DNA of 39,327 bases, taken from the IMG/VR virus record IMGVR_UViG_3300021440_000064, positions 1 to 39,327 of that record, one strand, 5' to 3'. Position numbers and translations under genes: made by a program. Within the stretch, counting starts at the first letter, position 1. Every line of letters begins with the position of its first letter. Below are positions 7,871 to 15,780 of the stretch, one piece after another. The notes beneath the pieces are model-generated. The model saw only the letters and a list, made by a program, of their open reading frames with translations. It did not search any database and had not been told where the DNA came from. Origin of the DNA: a virus.

Positions 7871-10396
7871 TTATATTGTGTCTAGTCGATACGCTAGTCG
7901 TTGCGCTACTTCATCATAATCAGTTGAACTTCCACCGTTCGCACTGATATTGATATTGTTGTTTTGCACACGTCCGCTTCTGATTCCTTCGAGCTGTGAC
8001 ACTAGGCTAGGCATGTTACGCACCATGCTTGCATTCAATACATATTCACCGCTGTGAACGTCACCACCTTGCGATCCTACGAATCCACCGTCGTGGAACT
8101 GTGGCTTTTTAGCACCTGCGGAAACGCTTCCAAGTTGTGATTGCAATGAAATAAGGTTTCGAAGTGAGTTCGCCATTTCGCCATACTTTGCAATTGCATT
8201 GTTCGCGAAGGCATCAACTGTCGCTTGTTGAATCTTTGATTGATCCTGCAAGAATGCTGTCATGTCCGCTTCATATTCCTTTTGCTTGTCGTACTTTGTT
8301 TTAATGATCAGAACTTCTTGAAGTGTTTGTTCAGTTAGTTTCAATAGCTTCGCTTTTCCTTCTTCTTCGATTCGTGTGAATTCGTCAAGGCTTGCGATTC
8401 GTTTCGTTTCTGCAAGTTGCTGTTCGAAAGTCTTTTGTGTTGCAAGCTGTTTATCAAGTCCGAGTGTTGCGGGATCAATCCCTGCATCTGCAAACTTCTT
8501 TTTTATTGCGTCAATGGTTTCTTGTGAACGCTTTTCATATCCTACGCGAGCATCAACGATCTTTTGATATTCCGCAAGTTGCTTCGTATCTTCCGCAGTT
8601 CGATCAGTCTTCTTGTTGATTTCGTCAATCTTCGATTGTGCATCAACTACCGTTTGTGCAAGCTTTTGATTTGTTTCGGCTGTTGTTGAAACAACTGTTT
8701 CACTGAATTTCTGAAGTGCATCAGTGAGATTTTTTCCGATTTCAGTCGTTGCCTTCTGTGCTTGCTGTTGAACGTCAAGCAACTTCCCTGCAAGTCCTTC
8801 AAACTTCTTTTTTGCCTCATCTGTTTGTCCACCAGTTGAAGCAATATTGTTTCCAAGATCTGATACTGCTTTGCTTGTTTTTGATATCTTATTGAACTGA
8901 TCGTCACTAACTGGCTCGAATCCAACACCATTAACCGCATCAATACTTTCCAAAATTGAAGAAGAAGCAGTACTGATACCTTGTCCCATTTTTTTGAATC
9001 TTTCACCAGTATATTCTGCTGTTGATTTTGTATAGGCGAAATCTGGGTGTGTAAATGTATCAATACTTTTAGCCAAATCTTTAAAACCTTCTTTGAAACG
9101 TCCATGGATTATATCTGACATTCCACTTCCAAAAAGTTTTACTGATTTAGTAACAGTTAAAAAACCATCAACAAGTGGTGAAACCGCTGTAGCAAGTAAA
9201 TTCAACAATGATTCTCCTATATTTTTTGAAAGCCTAACAATAAAAAGTCCAATCTTTATAAAAGATACAACTGAAGCAGTAACCTTATATATTGCTTCTG
9301 AAGTTTTGTTGAACGTTTCTGGCGAACCTGCGAATTGACCAAGTAGTCTTCCAAATTCTCCTTGAATAAGTCGAACTGATTGCGTAAGTGTTCCACCGAT
9401 ATTTGCTTGCAAGTTTTCAAAACGTGCTTGCAATATACGCTGTGTGTTAGCAAGTCCTTTCGATGTTCGATCAAAGTCGCCTGTTGCATCAGTAACTTGT
9501 TTAGTTATCAATGCTTGTGTTGCAAGTAAACGTTGATTATCAGTCAGTACGTTTGAGCCTACTTTGATACCCATGTTTAACAACTCTTGTTTCAACTTTG
9601 TTTCGTTGATCATGATGTTATATGCACGCAGTGGCTCTGACTGTCCTGCATATCCTGAACGAAGTGCATTCAATGCATCTTCTGGTTTTGTGTTGAAGAA
9701 CGATGCAAGATCCGAAGCAAGCTGTACTTGTTTTACTGAAAAGTTTGCAACTTCATCTGCTGAAAGACCTGCCGATTTTGCGAACAATGCGAATGAACTT
9801 GCACCATCAAGCGCCGCTCTTTTTGATAGACCTATCGCATACGCTCCATCTGCAAATTTGAATATTTCTTTCGCCGCATCACCAAAGATCACCGCAGTCT
9901 TTGACATTGATTCATTAAGATCACTTGAAGCTTGAACAGAAGACTTGAAAAACTCTAACACTGCACGTCCTGCTTTCTGCGCAAGATCATAAAGTGCCAA
10001 GTTGATAGCAACTGAAAACTTTTGGAAAATACTTTGCTTTTTCGAAGCTTTGTCCATTGAATCTTGATATTCTTCAATTGATATTTTCCCTTTCTGTAGA
10101 TTTTCAGTAAGCTTCTTTTGTTCACTGCTTAAACTACTAAAAGTTTTTAATGCTTTTTGTTGACCTGCAATAGAATCTAACCCTGCATTATAATCAGAAA
10201 GTGTGATCTTCCCTTGCATGAATTGCTTCGAAAGATCTTGCTGTTGCATTTTTAACTTTTCAAGCGAAGTGTCGGCTTTGTTCGCGCTCGTTGAAATAGT
10301 ATCAATCTGTGTGTTAGCAGATCGAATGTTGGTATTAAAACTACCGTCGAGCTTCGCGCCGATTTCGTAGATTAGTTGTGATACTGTGTTTTGCAT
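7871..10396 (-). CDS. Tail tape measure protein
   Basis: The 841-aa product is long and mostly alpha-helical. It has an N-terminal coiled coil (about residues 15-130), an Ala-rich TMP core with TGDFDRTSKGLANTQRILQARFENLQANIGG near 300-335, a hydrophobic segment near 375-410, more coiled coil near 570-720, and a C-terminal HDGGFVGSQGGDVHSGEYVLNASMV motif widely seen at the end of siphovirus tape measures. By the usual rule of about 1.5 angstrom per residue, the tail would be roughly 125 nm. It follows the gpG/gpGT genes and ends at a strong terminator. The identity is firm from length, helices, motif and place. Confidence 0.92.
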   Translation of the reverse strand: MQNTVSQLIYEIGAKLDGSFNTNIRSANTQIDTISTSANKADTSLEKLKMQQQDLSKQFMQGKITLSDYNAGLDSIAGQQKALKTFSSLSSEQKKLTENLQKGKISIEEYQDSMDKASKKQSIFQKFSVAINLALYDLAQKAGRAVLEFFKSSVQASSDLNESMSKTAVIFGDAAKEIFKFADGAYAIGLSKRAALDGASSFALFAKSAGLSADEVANFSVKQVQLASDLASFFNTKPEDALNALRSGYAGQSEPLRAYNIMINETKLKQELLNMGIKVGSNVLTDNQRLLATQALITKQVTDATGDFDRTSKGLANTQRILQARFENLQANIGGTLTQSVRLIQGEFGRLLGQFAGSPETFNKTSEAIYKVTASVVSFIKIGLFIVRLSKNIGESLLNLLATAVSPLVDGFLTVTKSVKLFGSGMSDIIHGRFKEGFKDLAKSIDTFTHPDFAYTKSTAEYTGERFKKMGQGISTASSSILESIDAVNGVGFEPVSDDQFNKISKTSKAVSDLGNNIASTGGQTDEAKKKFEGLAGKLLDVQQQAQKATTEIGKNLTDALQKFSETVVSTTAETNQKLAQTVVDAQSKIDEINKKTDRTAEDTKQLAEYQKIVDARVGYEKRSQETIDAIKKKFADAGIDPATLGLDKQLATQKTFEQQLAETKRIASLDEFTRIEEEGKAKLLKLTEQTLQEVLIIKTKYDKQKEYEADMTAFLQDQSKIQQATVDAFANNAIAKYGEMANSLRNLISLQSQLGSVSAGAKKPQFHDGGFVGSQGGDVHSGEYVLNASMVRNMPSLVSQLEGIRSGRVQNNNINISANGGSSTDYDEVAQRLAYRLDTI

Positions 10397-10404
10397 AGGC
10401 TATA

Positions 10405-10602
10405 TTATTTCTTGAAAAGGCTTCGGAAACTGTCGACAATATCCTTGTTTCTTGTCCTTTCATCTTTCATCATTGTATCATAAGTACCTTCTTTGTACTC
10501 GCCCGATTTCTCGAGAATGTACACCATTTCCCTACTATACTTGATGAATTTGTCGATACGCATTTCGCGAATGTCGTTGTATGGTACGCCGAACCTGCAC
10601 AT
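10405..10602 (-). CDS. Tail assembly chaperone, T part of gpGT (frameshift product)
   Basis: The 65 codons encode CRFGVPYNDIREMRIDKFIKYSREMVY..., resembling the T extension of siphovirus tail chaperones. The frame is open upstream to the A8 run at 10644-10651 and lies in the -1 frame relative to the gpG gene. A slip there gives a 203-aa gpGT fusion, complement(join(10644..11015,10405..10644)). The internal ATG has no ribosome-binding site and is probably not used. The T part recruits tail-tube subunits onto the tape measure during assembly. Confidence 0.75.
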   Translation of the reverse strand: MCRFGVPYNDIREMRIDKFIKYSREMVYILEKSGEYKEGTYDTMMKDERTRNKDIVDSFRSLFKK

Positions 10603-10628
10603 TTGTAAGATCGAGCGTTGAAGATCAA

Positions 10629-11015
10629 CTAATCCGCTTGCTGTTTTTTTTCGTCACCACCTTTTTGTTCTTTTTGCTGTAAATACCTGTTTGATTGAAA
10701 GTATCCCGCGATTGTCATGATGTCGTTTTGTGTAAGATTGTCCTGAAGAAATTCAATAGTTGTGTCGGGTTGATAGCGCTTGAATAGTACGAAACATATT
10801 GCAAGCATCTTTTCGAACACATAACGCAATTGAGCTGACCCGTCTTCACGAATCAGCTCTTCTTGCGCCTTCTCGACTTCTTCGTGAAGTTCCAGTATTT
10901 CTTCAGTCTCGCCCACTGATAGTTCAATAGGGATTTTGAATTCTTTCCACTTTCCGTCCACCATTACTTCAACCGTGTGATACGAATCAAGTCCTTTCAA
11001 CTTTAATCGTCCCAT
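10629..11015 (-). CDS. Tail assembly chaperone gpG-like
   Basis: The 128-aa product is acidic in the middle (VGETEEILELHEEVEKAQEELI) and helical, with the size and position of gpG-type chaperones, between tail tube and tape measure. Its last codons contain A AAA AAA (10650-10644) just before CAG CAA GCG GAT TAG, a recognised type of -1 slippery heptamer. Most ribosomes would make gpG; a fraction would shift into the T frame. This G/GT ratio controls tape measure folding in lambda-like tails. Confidence 0.85.
   Translation of the reverse strand: MGRLKLKGLDSYHTVEVMVDGKWKEFKIPIELSVGETEEILELHEEVEKAQEELIREDGSAQLRYVFEKMLAICFVLFKRYQPDTTIEFLQDNLTQNDIMTIAGYFQSNRYLQQKEQKGGDEKKQQAD
10644..10651 (-). 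other. -1 ribosomal frameshift site (A8 slippery run)
   Basis: Eight As on the minus strand provide A_AAA_AAA in the gpG frame, eight codons from the end of the protein counting the stop. The -1 frame runs without a stop into the T part. This is the classic arrangement in dsDNA tailed phages. Confidence 0.8.
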
Positions 11016-11046
11016 ATTGTTTTTAGTAATTAGTCGGGTAATAAGG

Positions 11047-11808
11047 CTAGATAGTTTGTTGGAAATCTTCGATTGAGATCACTTCACCTTCTAGTTCAAG
11101 GGGCATTTCTGCAACGTTGTCTTCAGTGTCACCCGCTACGTTGAATGTAGTTGGCGCAATGTTTACAACTCCCTTCATGTTCACAACGAATTGATCGTTG
11201 TTTTCGTTCACGTTAGTCAAACGCATGAATACACCTGACTTGATACCTGTTGCATTGAATGTAACAAGTTTTTTAGTCGCTGGCGTATAGTCGTAAGTAA
11301 CGGCTACAGTTTGCGCTGTAGTAGTACCAGTCAAGAAAACGATTGTCCACTTGCTTGCTACCTTCACTAGTTCGTAATCAGTACCCGCAACCATTGCTCC
11401 GTCAACTGATCCAACAACTGAAACGATAGTCGGCGCGTTGCCGTTAGCGTTCTGTCCGTTTAGCTCGATTGATGCGTTTAATGAAAAACCTGAAGCGATA
11501 GTTTGAAGGTGTCCTGATACAAGAGTACCTGCAACGTTTGAAGTAACGATTTGACCACCGTTCATCAATGCAAGGTTTGTACAGTTGATTTCGCAACTGT
11601 TTCCTTTGAGTGCGAAAACGTTTCCTTTCTTATACTTCTTGATATCTGGAACGTTGTCGAATGACAAGTTTACTGTTTCAGATTTTGATTCAAGAGACAA
11701 GTCGCGAAGCGCTCCGATGTCAACCCATGAAAGCCCGTCGTTGCTTAATTCGCATTTGAACGAACCTGCTCGAACTGCACTTTCATTTTGAATTTGTGTT
11801 TGTGCCAT
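11047..11808 (-). CDS. Major tail (tube) protein
   Basis: The 253-aa beta-rich product carries an N-terminal tube domain (FKCELSNDGLSWVDIGALRDLSLESKSETV... with later KGNSCEINCTNLALMNGG) and a C-terminal Ig-like or extra beta part (TNVNENNDQFVVNMKGVVNIAPTTFNVAGDTEDNVAEMPLELEGEVIS). The position directly before the gpG chaperone gene, and the size, fit a siphovirus tail-tube subunit. It stacks as hexameric rings around the tape measure. Upstream, TAAAAT lies only 3 bases from the ATG, so its transcription start is less clear than for its neighbours. Confidence 0.82.
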   Translation of the reverse strand: MAQTQIQNESAVRAGSFKCELSNDGLSWVDIGALRDLSLESKSETVNLSFDNVPDIKKYKKGNVFALKGNSCEINCTNLALMNGGQIVTSNVAGTLVSGHLQTIASGFSLNASIELNGQNANGNAPTIVSVVGSVDGAMVAGTDYELVKVASKWTIVFLTGTTTAQTVAVTYDYTPATKKLVTFNATGIKSGVFMRLTNVNENNDQFVVNMKGVVNIAPTTFNVAGDTEDNVAEMPLELEGEVISIEDFQQTI

Positions 11809-11833
11809 ATAATTTTACTGTAAGTAAATTAGC

Positions 11834-12019
11834 TTATAAAGCCTTGAAACGATAGTCTTTTTCGCGGGTTACTCGTTGAATGAATTCTTCAGTTACTTCC
11901 ACTATAGAACCTTTGTCATAATATGTTCCATAGATAAAAGCACCGATCATCACTTCAACGTTGAAAGGTGATGACATTTCTTTCTTTTTGGTTTTTTGAC
12001 CTGAAGATTTCTTTGCCAT
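11834..12019 (-). CDS. Small basic protein of head-tail region
   Basis: The 61-aa product has a Lys-rich N-terminus (MAKKSSGQKTKKKEM) followed by a short beta domain (FNVEVMIGAFIYGTYYDKGSIVEVTEEFIQRV). I do not recognise it. It has an excellent leaderless promoter (TGATATAAT, 6 bases from ATG), which argues that it is a real gene. It sits between the tail-completion and tail-tube genes, so a small tail or decoration component is plausible. Confidence 0.7.
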   Translation of the reverse strand: MAKKSSGQKTKKKEMSSPFNVEVMIGAFIYGTYYDKGSIVEVTEEFIQRVTREKDYRFKAL

Positions 12020-12025
12020 ATTCGT

Positions 12026-12031
12026 ATTATA
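12026..12031 (-). promoter_or_regulatory. Extended -10 (TGATATAAT), leaderless start for 11834-12019
   Basis: TATAAT preceded by TGA lies 6 bases before the ATG. It lies inside the 32-base gap after the upstream gene. Confidence 0.7.
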
Positions 12032-12051
12032 TCACCTTGATATTATATGCG

Positions 12052-12435
12052 CTATACCGTGATTTCTTTTTGAGACTTCACGCGAACAGTTACCGCAAAA
12101 AGGTAATACTTTGATAGTTCATCGAATGGCATTTCAGTGATCTGATCAACCGTTGTAGATACTGGATCGCCTACGCCCGCGAATACTTTGCTTTGGAATA
12201 GTGAAGCAACCTGATTCACTAGGTTGTTTGCATCATCATAAGTTCGAGCAACGCAAGTCAATTGGTAATATCCAACTGTCATGTTGTACACAACTGGCTT
12301 TCTGATCAAGTTGTAGATCACGAAAACGTCTGGATTCTTTGTGTCGGGTAATCTTTGAGGGTAAACGTTCGTATTACCTGCCACGGTTAGTGCGGGAATA
12401 TTCGCTTGAAGTTGTTGAAAAATAAATTCAGTCAT
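12052..12435 (-). CDS. Tail completion / tail terminator-like protein
   Basis: The 127-aa product has the size and alpha/beta pattern of phage tail terminator or DUF3168-type proteins: a helical start (FIFQQLQANIPAL), then VYPQRLPDTKNPDVFVIYNLI and a beta strand with YYQLTCVARTYDDANNLVNQVASLF. Such proteins form the ring that ends tail-tube growth and docks to the head connector. Order in the cluster (after the gp10-like gene, before the tail tube) supports it. It has its own leaderless promoter. Confidence 0.7.
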   Translation of the reverse strand: MTEFIFQQLQANIPALTVAGNTNVYPQRLPDTKNPDVFVIYNLIRKPVVYNMTVGYYQLTCVARTYDDANNLVNQVASLFQSKVFAGVGDPVSTTVDQITEMPFDELSKYYLFAVTVRVKSQKEITV

Positions 12436-12441
12436 AGATTG

Positions 12442-12447
12442 ATTATA
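12442..12447 (-). promoter_or_regulatory. Extended -10 (TGCTATAAT), leaderless start for 12052-12435
   Basis: TATAAT with TGC in front lies 6 bases before the ATG, in the 20-base gap between genes. Confidence 0.7.
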
Positions 12448-12455
12448 GCATTTTT

Positions 12456-12839
12456 TTAGATCTTGCCGAGATCACGAAGCCCTTCAAGAAGTATCTTCAA
12501 GTTTTCTGGCATAGCCTTTGCTACACCATTACGCATGAACGGGCGGGGTTGCATTCGTATTGTTCCGAATTCAACATGCACCGCATAATCTTTGTTTGCG
12601 ATTACTTGACCCGACAAAAAGCCAGTACGTTTTACGCGTATTGACTGGCGAAGTTGACCCGTTTTAATTGGTGGCTTTGGAAAATTGGTGAATTCTAGCA
12701 CAACGTCCTTTTGCGTGTTGAATAGAATCTTGTCCATGATCCCGTTAGAACTGCCAAGCTTCTTGTTGATAGTTTCAACAAGCTTTTGTTCGAGTTGCTC
12801 CGCTTTTGCGCCACTGATTTGCTTGCGTACTATTGGCAT
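12456..12839 (-). CDS. HK97 gp10-like head-tail component
   Basis: The 127-aa product carries the family pattern TNFPKPPIKTGQLRQSIRVK followed by GQVIANKDYAVHVEFGT and RPFMRNGV, a signature of HK97 gp10-like proteins (PF04883 type). These act at the head-tail junction or in tail completion. The order connector, closure protein, gp10-like, terminator is the normal one. The gene begins 5 bases after the upstream closure gene and is likely cotranscribed with it. Confidence 0.85.
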   Translation of the reverse strand: MPIVRKQISGAKAEQLEQKLVETINKKLGSSNGIMDKILFNTQKDVVLEFTNFPKPPIKTGQLRQSIRVKRTGFLSGQVIANKDYAVHVEFGTIRMQPRPFMRNGVAKAMPENLKILLEGLRDLGKI

Positions 12840-12844
12840 ATAGA

Positions 12845-13174
12845 TTATGCGTTGATTACTTCTTCGGCACTGACTTCAACATGATGCGCGATAGTCATAC
12901 CGTCGAACGGATCAACACTTTTAACTTGAAACCTTCTTCCGTCGACTTGTATTTCGTCCTGCAATAGGATATCAACACCAACTTCGAAAAAGAAAAGGTG
13001 GCTTCCGACTGTGGTTTTGTAAGTTCCCGCTACAACGCTTGATTGCGCTTGTTTTGCATACCGTGTCGGGTATGTTGCATTAGTCGCCCACGAATCAACA
13101 ACGCCACCTGAAGGCGTTCTAGTTTCCGTCTTGCGAAGAATCGTCGCTGTTTTGTTGAGTTTGTTTGTAAACAT
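12845..13174 (-). CDS. Head closure / head-tail joining protein
   Basis: The 109-aa beta-barrel type protein begins MFTNKLNKTATILRKTETRTPSGGVVDSW and contains LLQDEIQVDGRRFQVKSV, matching the SPP1 gp16/HK97 gp9-like head-tail joining family. It seals the connector after packaging. A small overlapping frame (13119-13232) covers its first 56 bases; the closure protein itself is clearly the main product. Confidence 0.8.
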   Translation of the reverse strand: MFTNKLNKTATILRKTETRTPSGGVVDSWATNATYPTRYAKQAQSSVVAGTYKTTVGSHLFFFEVGVDILLQDEIQVDGRRFQVKSVDPFDGMTIAHHVEVSAEEVINA

Positions 13175-13232
13175 ATGCGGGGTTTGTTGTTTTAGCCTTT
13201 GCTAGTTCGATTGAAAAAAGTTTGATACTCAT
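13119..13232 (-). CDS. Possible 37-aa small ORF overlapping the head-closure gene
   Basis: The frame starts with an ATG that overlaps the stop of the connector gene (TAATATG) and encodes MSIKLFSIELAKAKTTNP and on to a TAG inside the closure gene. It fills the 59-base gap between the two genes. It could be a real peptide, or just serve to carry ribosomes from the connector to the closure gene. There is no independent support. Confidence 0.3.
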   Translation of the reverse strand: MSIKLFSIELAKAKTTNPAYVYKQTQQNSDDSSQDGN

Positions 13233-13233
13233 A

Positions 13234-13854
13234 TTATCCAATTGTTACTGACTTATATTTCTGAAGCATGTCGACCGACTTGCCGAATTGCTTTTCGATA
13301 TCTGCGCCATTCTCCGACATGTAAGTGACTGAATACGCTCCGATAGTTTCTGACTGGATATCATCTGACTGGAATTTCTTTTCGATGTCGTTGATCACGT
13401 CGATCACCATTTTTTCGCAAGCGAATCGAACATCTGAAGGGATAGTATCATTCGCTGTTTTAATTCCCGAGTTGTCATATTCATACACATAGCGACCGCG
13501 TACGGCTTCGATTGTGACCCCTGCGAACGTTTCAACGAACGAACCACTGCGAAGCTTGATATATTGCGTCTCGTGGCGATTTAGGGGGTAAAAAACGGCT
13601 TCCTGACTGATATTCACGTCGTTCATTTTCAGTGAAGTGGTGTCCGTCTTTACGATGAAGTGTGGCAACATCAATGTGTTGTCCCTTTTGCTATCAAAGT
13701 ACATAACGTACGGAGCAACGTCGTTGCTTTCTGCCATTTTATAGCCGACAATACCGTCAATAAATAGGCTTGCGCTTTCGATAAGACGATCAATAACCGC
13801 AGCTGGTACGGCTGTTGTGTATAAAGTGGCAAGGCTTTGATAAGTTGTATACAT
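13234..13854 (-). CDS. Head-tail connector protein (gp6-like)
   Basis: The 206-aa product begins with a helical region (YQSLATLYTTAVPAAVIDRLIESASLFIDGIVGYKM), has a beta middle, and ends with helices (SDVRFACEKMVIDVINDIEKKF; IEKQFGKSVDMLQKYK). This helix-beta-helix plan is usual for adaptor proteins that bind below the portal. Position after the portal/capsid block and before the closure gene agrees. It has a leaderless promoter placed right after a terminator. Confidence 0.75.
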   Translation of the reverse strand: MYTTYQSLATLYTTAVPAAVIDRLIESASLFIDGIVGYKMAESNDVAPYVMYFDSKRDNTLMLPHFIVKTDTTSLKMNDVNISQEAVFYPLNRHETQYIKLRSGSFVETFAGVTIEAVRGRYVYEYDNSGIKTANDTIPSDVRFACEKMVIDVINDIEKKFQSDDIQSETIGAYSVTYMSENGADIEKQFGKSVDMLQKYKSVTIG

Positions 13855-13862
13855 ATGTCGTC

Positions 13863-13868
13863 ATTATA
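13863..13868 (-). promoter_or_regulatory. -10 TATAAT, leaderless start for connector gene
   Basis: TATAAT lies 8 bases before the ATG. The U-run of the preceding terminator ends 3 bases further upstream. Confidence 0.65.
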
Positions 13869-13871
13869 CAC

Positions 13872-13897
13872 AAAAAAACGTGCAACTGCACGCTTTC
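13872..13897 (-). terminator. Intrinsic terminator after 13908-14279
   Basis: The perfect 6-bp stem CGTGCA/TGCACG with a two-base loop is followed by seven Us on the minus strand, with a partial A-run on the 5' side. Confidence 0.85.
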
Positions 13898-13907
13898 TTG
13901 TTTGAAA

Positions 13908-14279
13908 CTATTTTGTTTCTGTTGGAACTTTTTTTTCGTCGTCACCTTCTTTGGTGTCGCCTTCAACTTTGTCGCCGTCCTTTGTTTCGTCGCCGTCTTC
14001 ATCAGTCTTTTGATCTGAATCGTCCTTTGTTTCGTCATCAGTTGGCTTGTTGCCTTTCTTCATAACGACGATGTTCATTTCGTTTTGAAGTCGTTCGTTG
14101 AAGCGGTTTTGCTTGCTGACTTTGTCGAATGATTCCTTGTCCTTGTACGCTTTTTCAAGTGCTTCAAGGCTAGGATACCATTTCGAGCATGTTACAAGTC
14201 CTTCAGTAACAATTGCAACGATTGCGAAACTCATTTCTTTTGTTCGAATAACGTCGCCCTTTTTGAATAGTTTGTTCAT
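13908..14279 (-). CDS. Head-region protein with long acidic tail
   Basis: The 123-aa product has an N-terminal half (about residues 1-75) that looks folded (FKKGDVIRTKEMSFAIVAIVTEGLVTCSKWYPSLEAL). The C-terminal 45 residues are nearly all Asp, Glu, Lys, Thr and Gly (DDETKDDSDQKTDEDGDETK...), a disordered, highly charged tail. I do not recognise the family. The position between capsid-associated protein and connector suggests a head-linked role. The repeated GA-rich codons explain the long antisense frames here. Confidence 0.7.
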   Translation of the reverse strand: MNKLFKKGDVIRTKEMSFAIVAIVTEGLVTCSKWYPSLEALEKAYKDKESFDKVSKQNRFNERLQNEMNIVVMKKGNKPTDDETKDDSDQKTDEDGDETKDGDKVEGDTKEGDDEKKVPTETK

Positions 14280-14327
14280 AATAATTTTGAATGCTATGTT
14301 GATAACATTTACATATTACAACAATTA

Positions 14328-15713
14328 CTAGTGAAGGTCTACTATTTCAAAGTTCGGGTTGTTGTCGATTTCGTCCTTTTGGAATTTAACTCCCAAGCCT
14401 GATTCGTAAAGATACTTTTTCACAATGTCGTGAATGGTAGTGTTATTATCAACTGTCAACCATTCTGCGCATATGTACAAGCCGTCCTTGTCTTCAAAAA
14501 TTGGCGCGTACTTGTTCGAATGTACAAGATCATGAATCCATTTTCCTGCATTCGATGTTCCACCACCGCCACCGCCCTGATAGTTTGGATTCAATAGTGA
14601 GTAGTTTAGATTTACTTGACCATAGTCACCCATTGGATCAACGTTTTGAATAGTCATGTACATTCCAACACATGAAGTGATTTGCATCACGTCGCTTTCA
14701 CGATATAGCAAAGAGTGTCCAAGTCCCATGCTTCCACCGTTTGCCATTTCAACTGATAGCGTAACGTCGGTATCATATCCGTTTCGATTCTGTTGTGAAA
14801 TAAAAGGAATGATTGAACTACCTGCGACAAGTGGATCAATATCAACATAATCAACGCGCATCATTGTATCTTCCTTCAACGCTGGCATTGTGTTGTTTTG
14901 CAAGTATAACGTGTGTTGTTCTTCGAAGTTCACGATCTTCAGTGTTTGCGATTGAATGAACTCTTGTTCGGTTAGTGCGGGGTTGTAGTCGTAAACAATT
15001 CTACCGATTCGCAAAGTCCAGTTTCCAAGATTTCCTGCTGTTCCAAGAAGTGAAATTGAATTGATTTCGTCGAGCTTGTCGGGCGCAATGTAATGCGTTT
15101 CTGTTCCTGCTGGCACTGTTCGTTGCCATGATGTAACGTTTCCGTTGATTTTACCGTTCACGATCATCTTTGCGCCTGAAACGTTATCAAGTACAAGCTG
15201 AATTACATGATTTGGCTCGTTTCCAACTGGAATGGCGCCAAGTGAAACGTTCATGAATTCTGTTGTATCACCGTTTCCATTCTTTGCCCAAAATACTGGC
15301 AAGTAATCTATTGGCGCGGGCGATGCGGTATTCAATGCGATGTTGTGATCCAAAAAGATACCAGTCAATACCTGATTCACGTTTCCACCATAATTATTTA
15401 GTTTTATTGAATAGATACTTCCATACTCTTTTGTTGAAACACTAGAAACATTTCCATTGGTGAAATCGAGCGCAACCGTTTCGCTTTGTGGTGAACCGTT
15501 AATATCTGCACCGTTGATAATAAGTTTTACTGGAGAATTAGGATCATAGTTTCCACTATTCTTGTATTCAAAGTGAACCTTCGTTGGAAAGTCCATGCTT
15601 GTATATGGACTAAAATCAATCGCGAAGTTTGATCCTGTGCTTATGTAGTAATAATCCTGCATGACAATGCGACGTGCTGTCATTGGATATGGTTTGTTTG
15701 GAATGGTATTCAT
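14328..15713 (-). CDS. Large capsid-adjacent protein, possible head decoration or fibre
   Basis: The 461-aa beta-rich protein has no recognised family. Residues about 20-380 contain repeated beta-sandwich-like segments with Asn/Gly turns (HFEYKNSGNYDPNSPVKLIING..., NHVIQLVLDNVSGAKMIVNG...), like lectin or decoration domains. A run of six glycines near residue 390 links a C-terminal domain of about 65 residues (GKWIHDLVHSNKYAPIFEDKDGLYICAEW...). It lies directly after the major capsid gene with its own leaderless promoter behind the capsid terminator. A capsid decoration or head fibre is my best guess; a neck or tail protein is possible. Confidence 0.75.
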   Translation of the reverse strand: MNTIPNKPYPMTARRIVMQDYYYISTGSNFAIDFSPYTSMDFPTKVHFEYKNSGNYDPNSPVKLIINGADINGSPQSETVALDFTNGNVSSVSTKEYGSIYSIKLNNYGGNVNQVLTGIFLDHNIALNTASPAPIDYLPVFWAKNGNGDTTEFMNVSLGAIPVGNEPNHVIQLVLDNVSGAKMIVNGKINGNVTSWQRTVPAGTETHYIAPDKLDEINSISLLGTAGNLGNWTLRIGRIVYDYNPALTEQEFIQSQTLKIVNFEEQHTLYLQNNTMPALKEDTMMRVDYVDIDPLVAGSSIIPFISQQNRNGYDTDVTLSVEMANGGSMGLGHSLLYRESDVMQITSCVGMYMTIQNVDPMGDYGQVNLNYSLLNPNYQGGGGGGTSNAGKWIHDLVHSNKYAPIFEDKDGLYICAEWLTVDNNTTIHDIVKKYLYESGLGVKFQKDEIDNNPNFEIVDLH

Positions 15714-15721
15714 ACCGTTTC

Positions 15722-15727
15722 ATTTTA
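15722..15727 (-). promoter_or_regulatory. Extended -10 (TGATAAAAT), leaderless start for 14328-15713
   Basis: TAAAAT preceded by TGA lies 8 bases before the ATG, immediately after the capsid terminator. Confidence 0.65.
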
Positions 15728-15737
15728 TCACACAAAC

Positions 15738-15763
15738 AAAAAACCCGCATTTCTGCGGGTTTC
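15738..15763 (-). terminator. Intrinsic terminator after major capsid gene
   Basis: The 8-bp perfect stem AACCCGCA/TGCGGGTT with a 4-base loop is followed by a U-run. Confidence 0.92.
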
Positions 15764-15780
15764 CTGTAAGGCTACAATGG

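Noticed and set aside
8647-9105. 152-codon minus-strand frame inside the tape measure gene
   Set aside because: It is a +1/-1 shadow of the helical tape measure, basic and Gln-rich, with no start signal.
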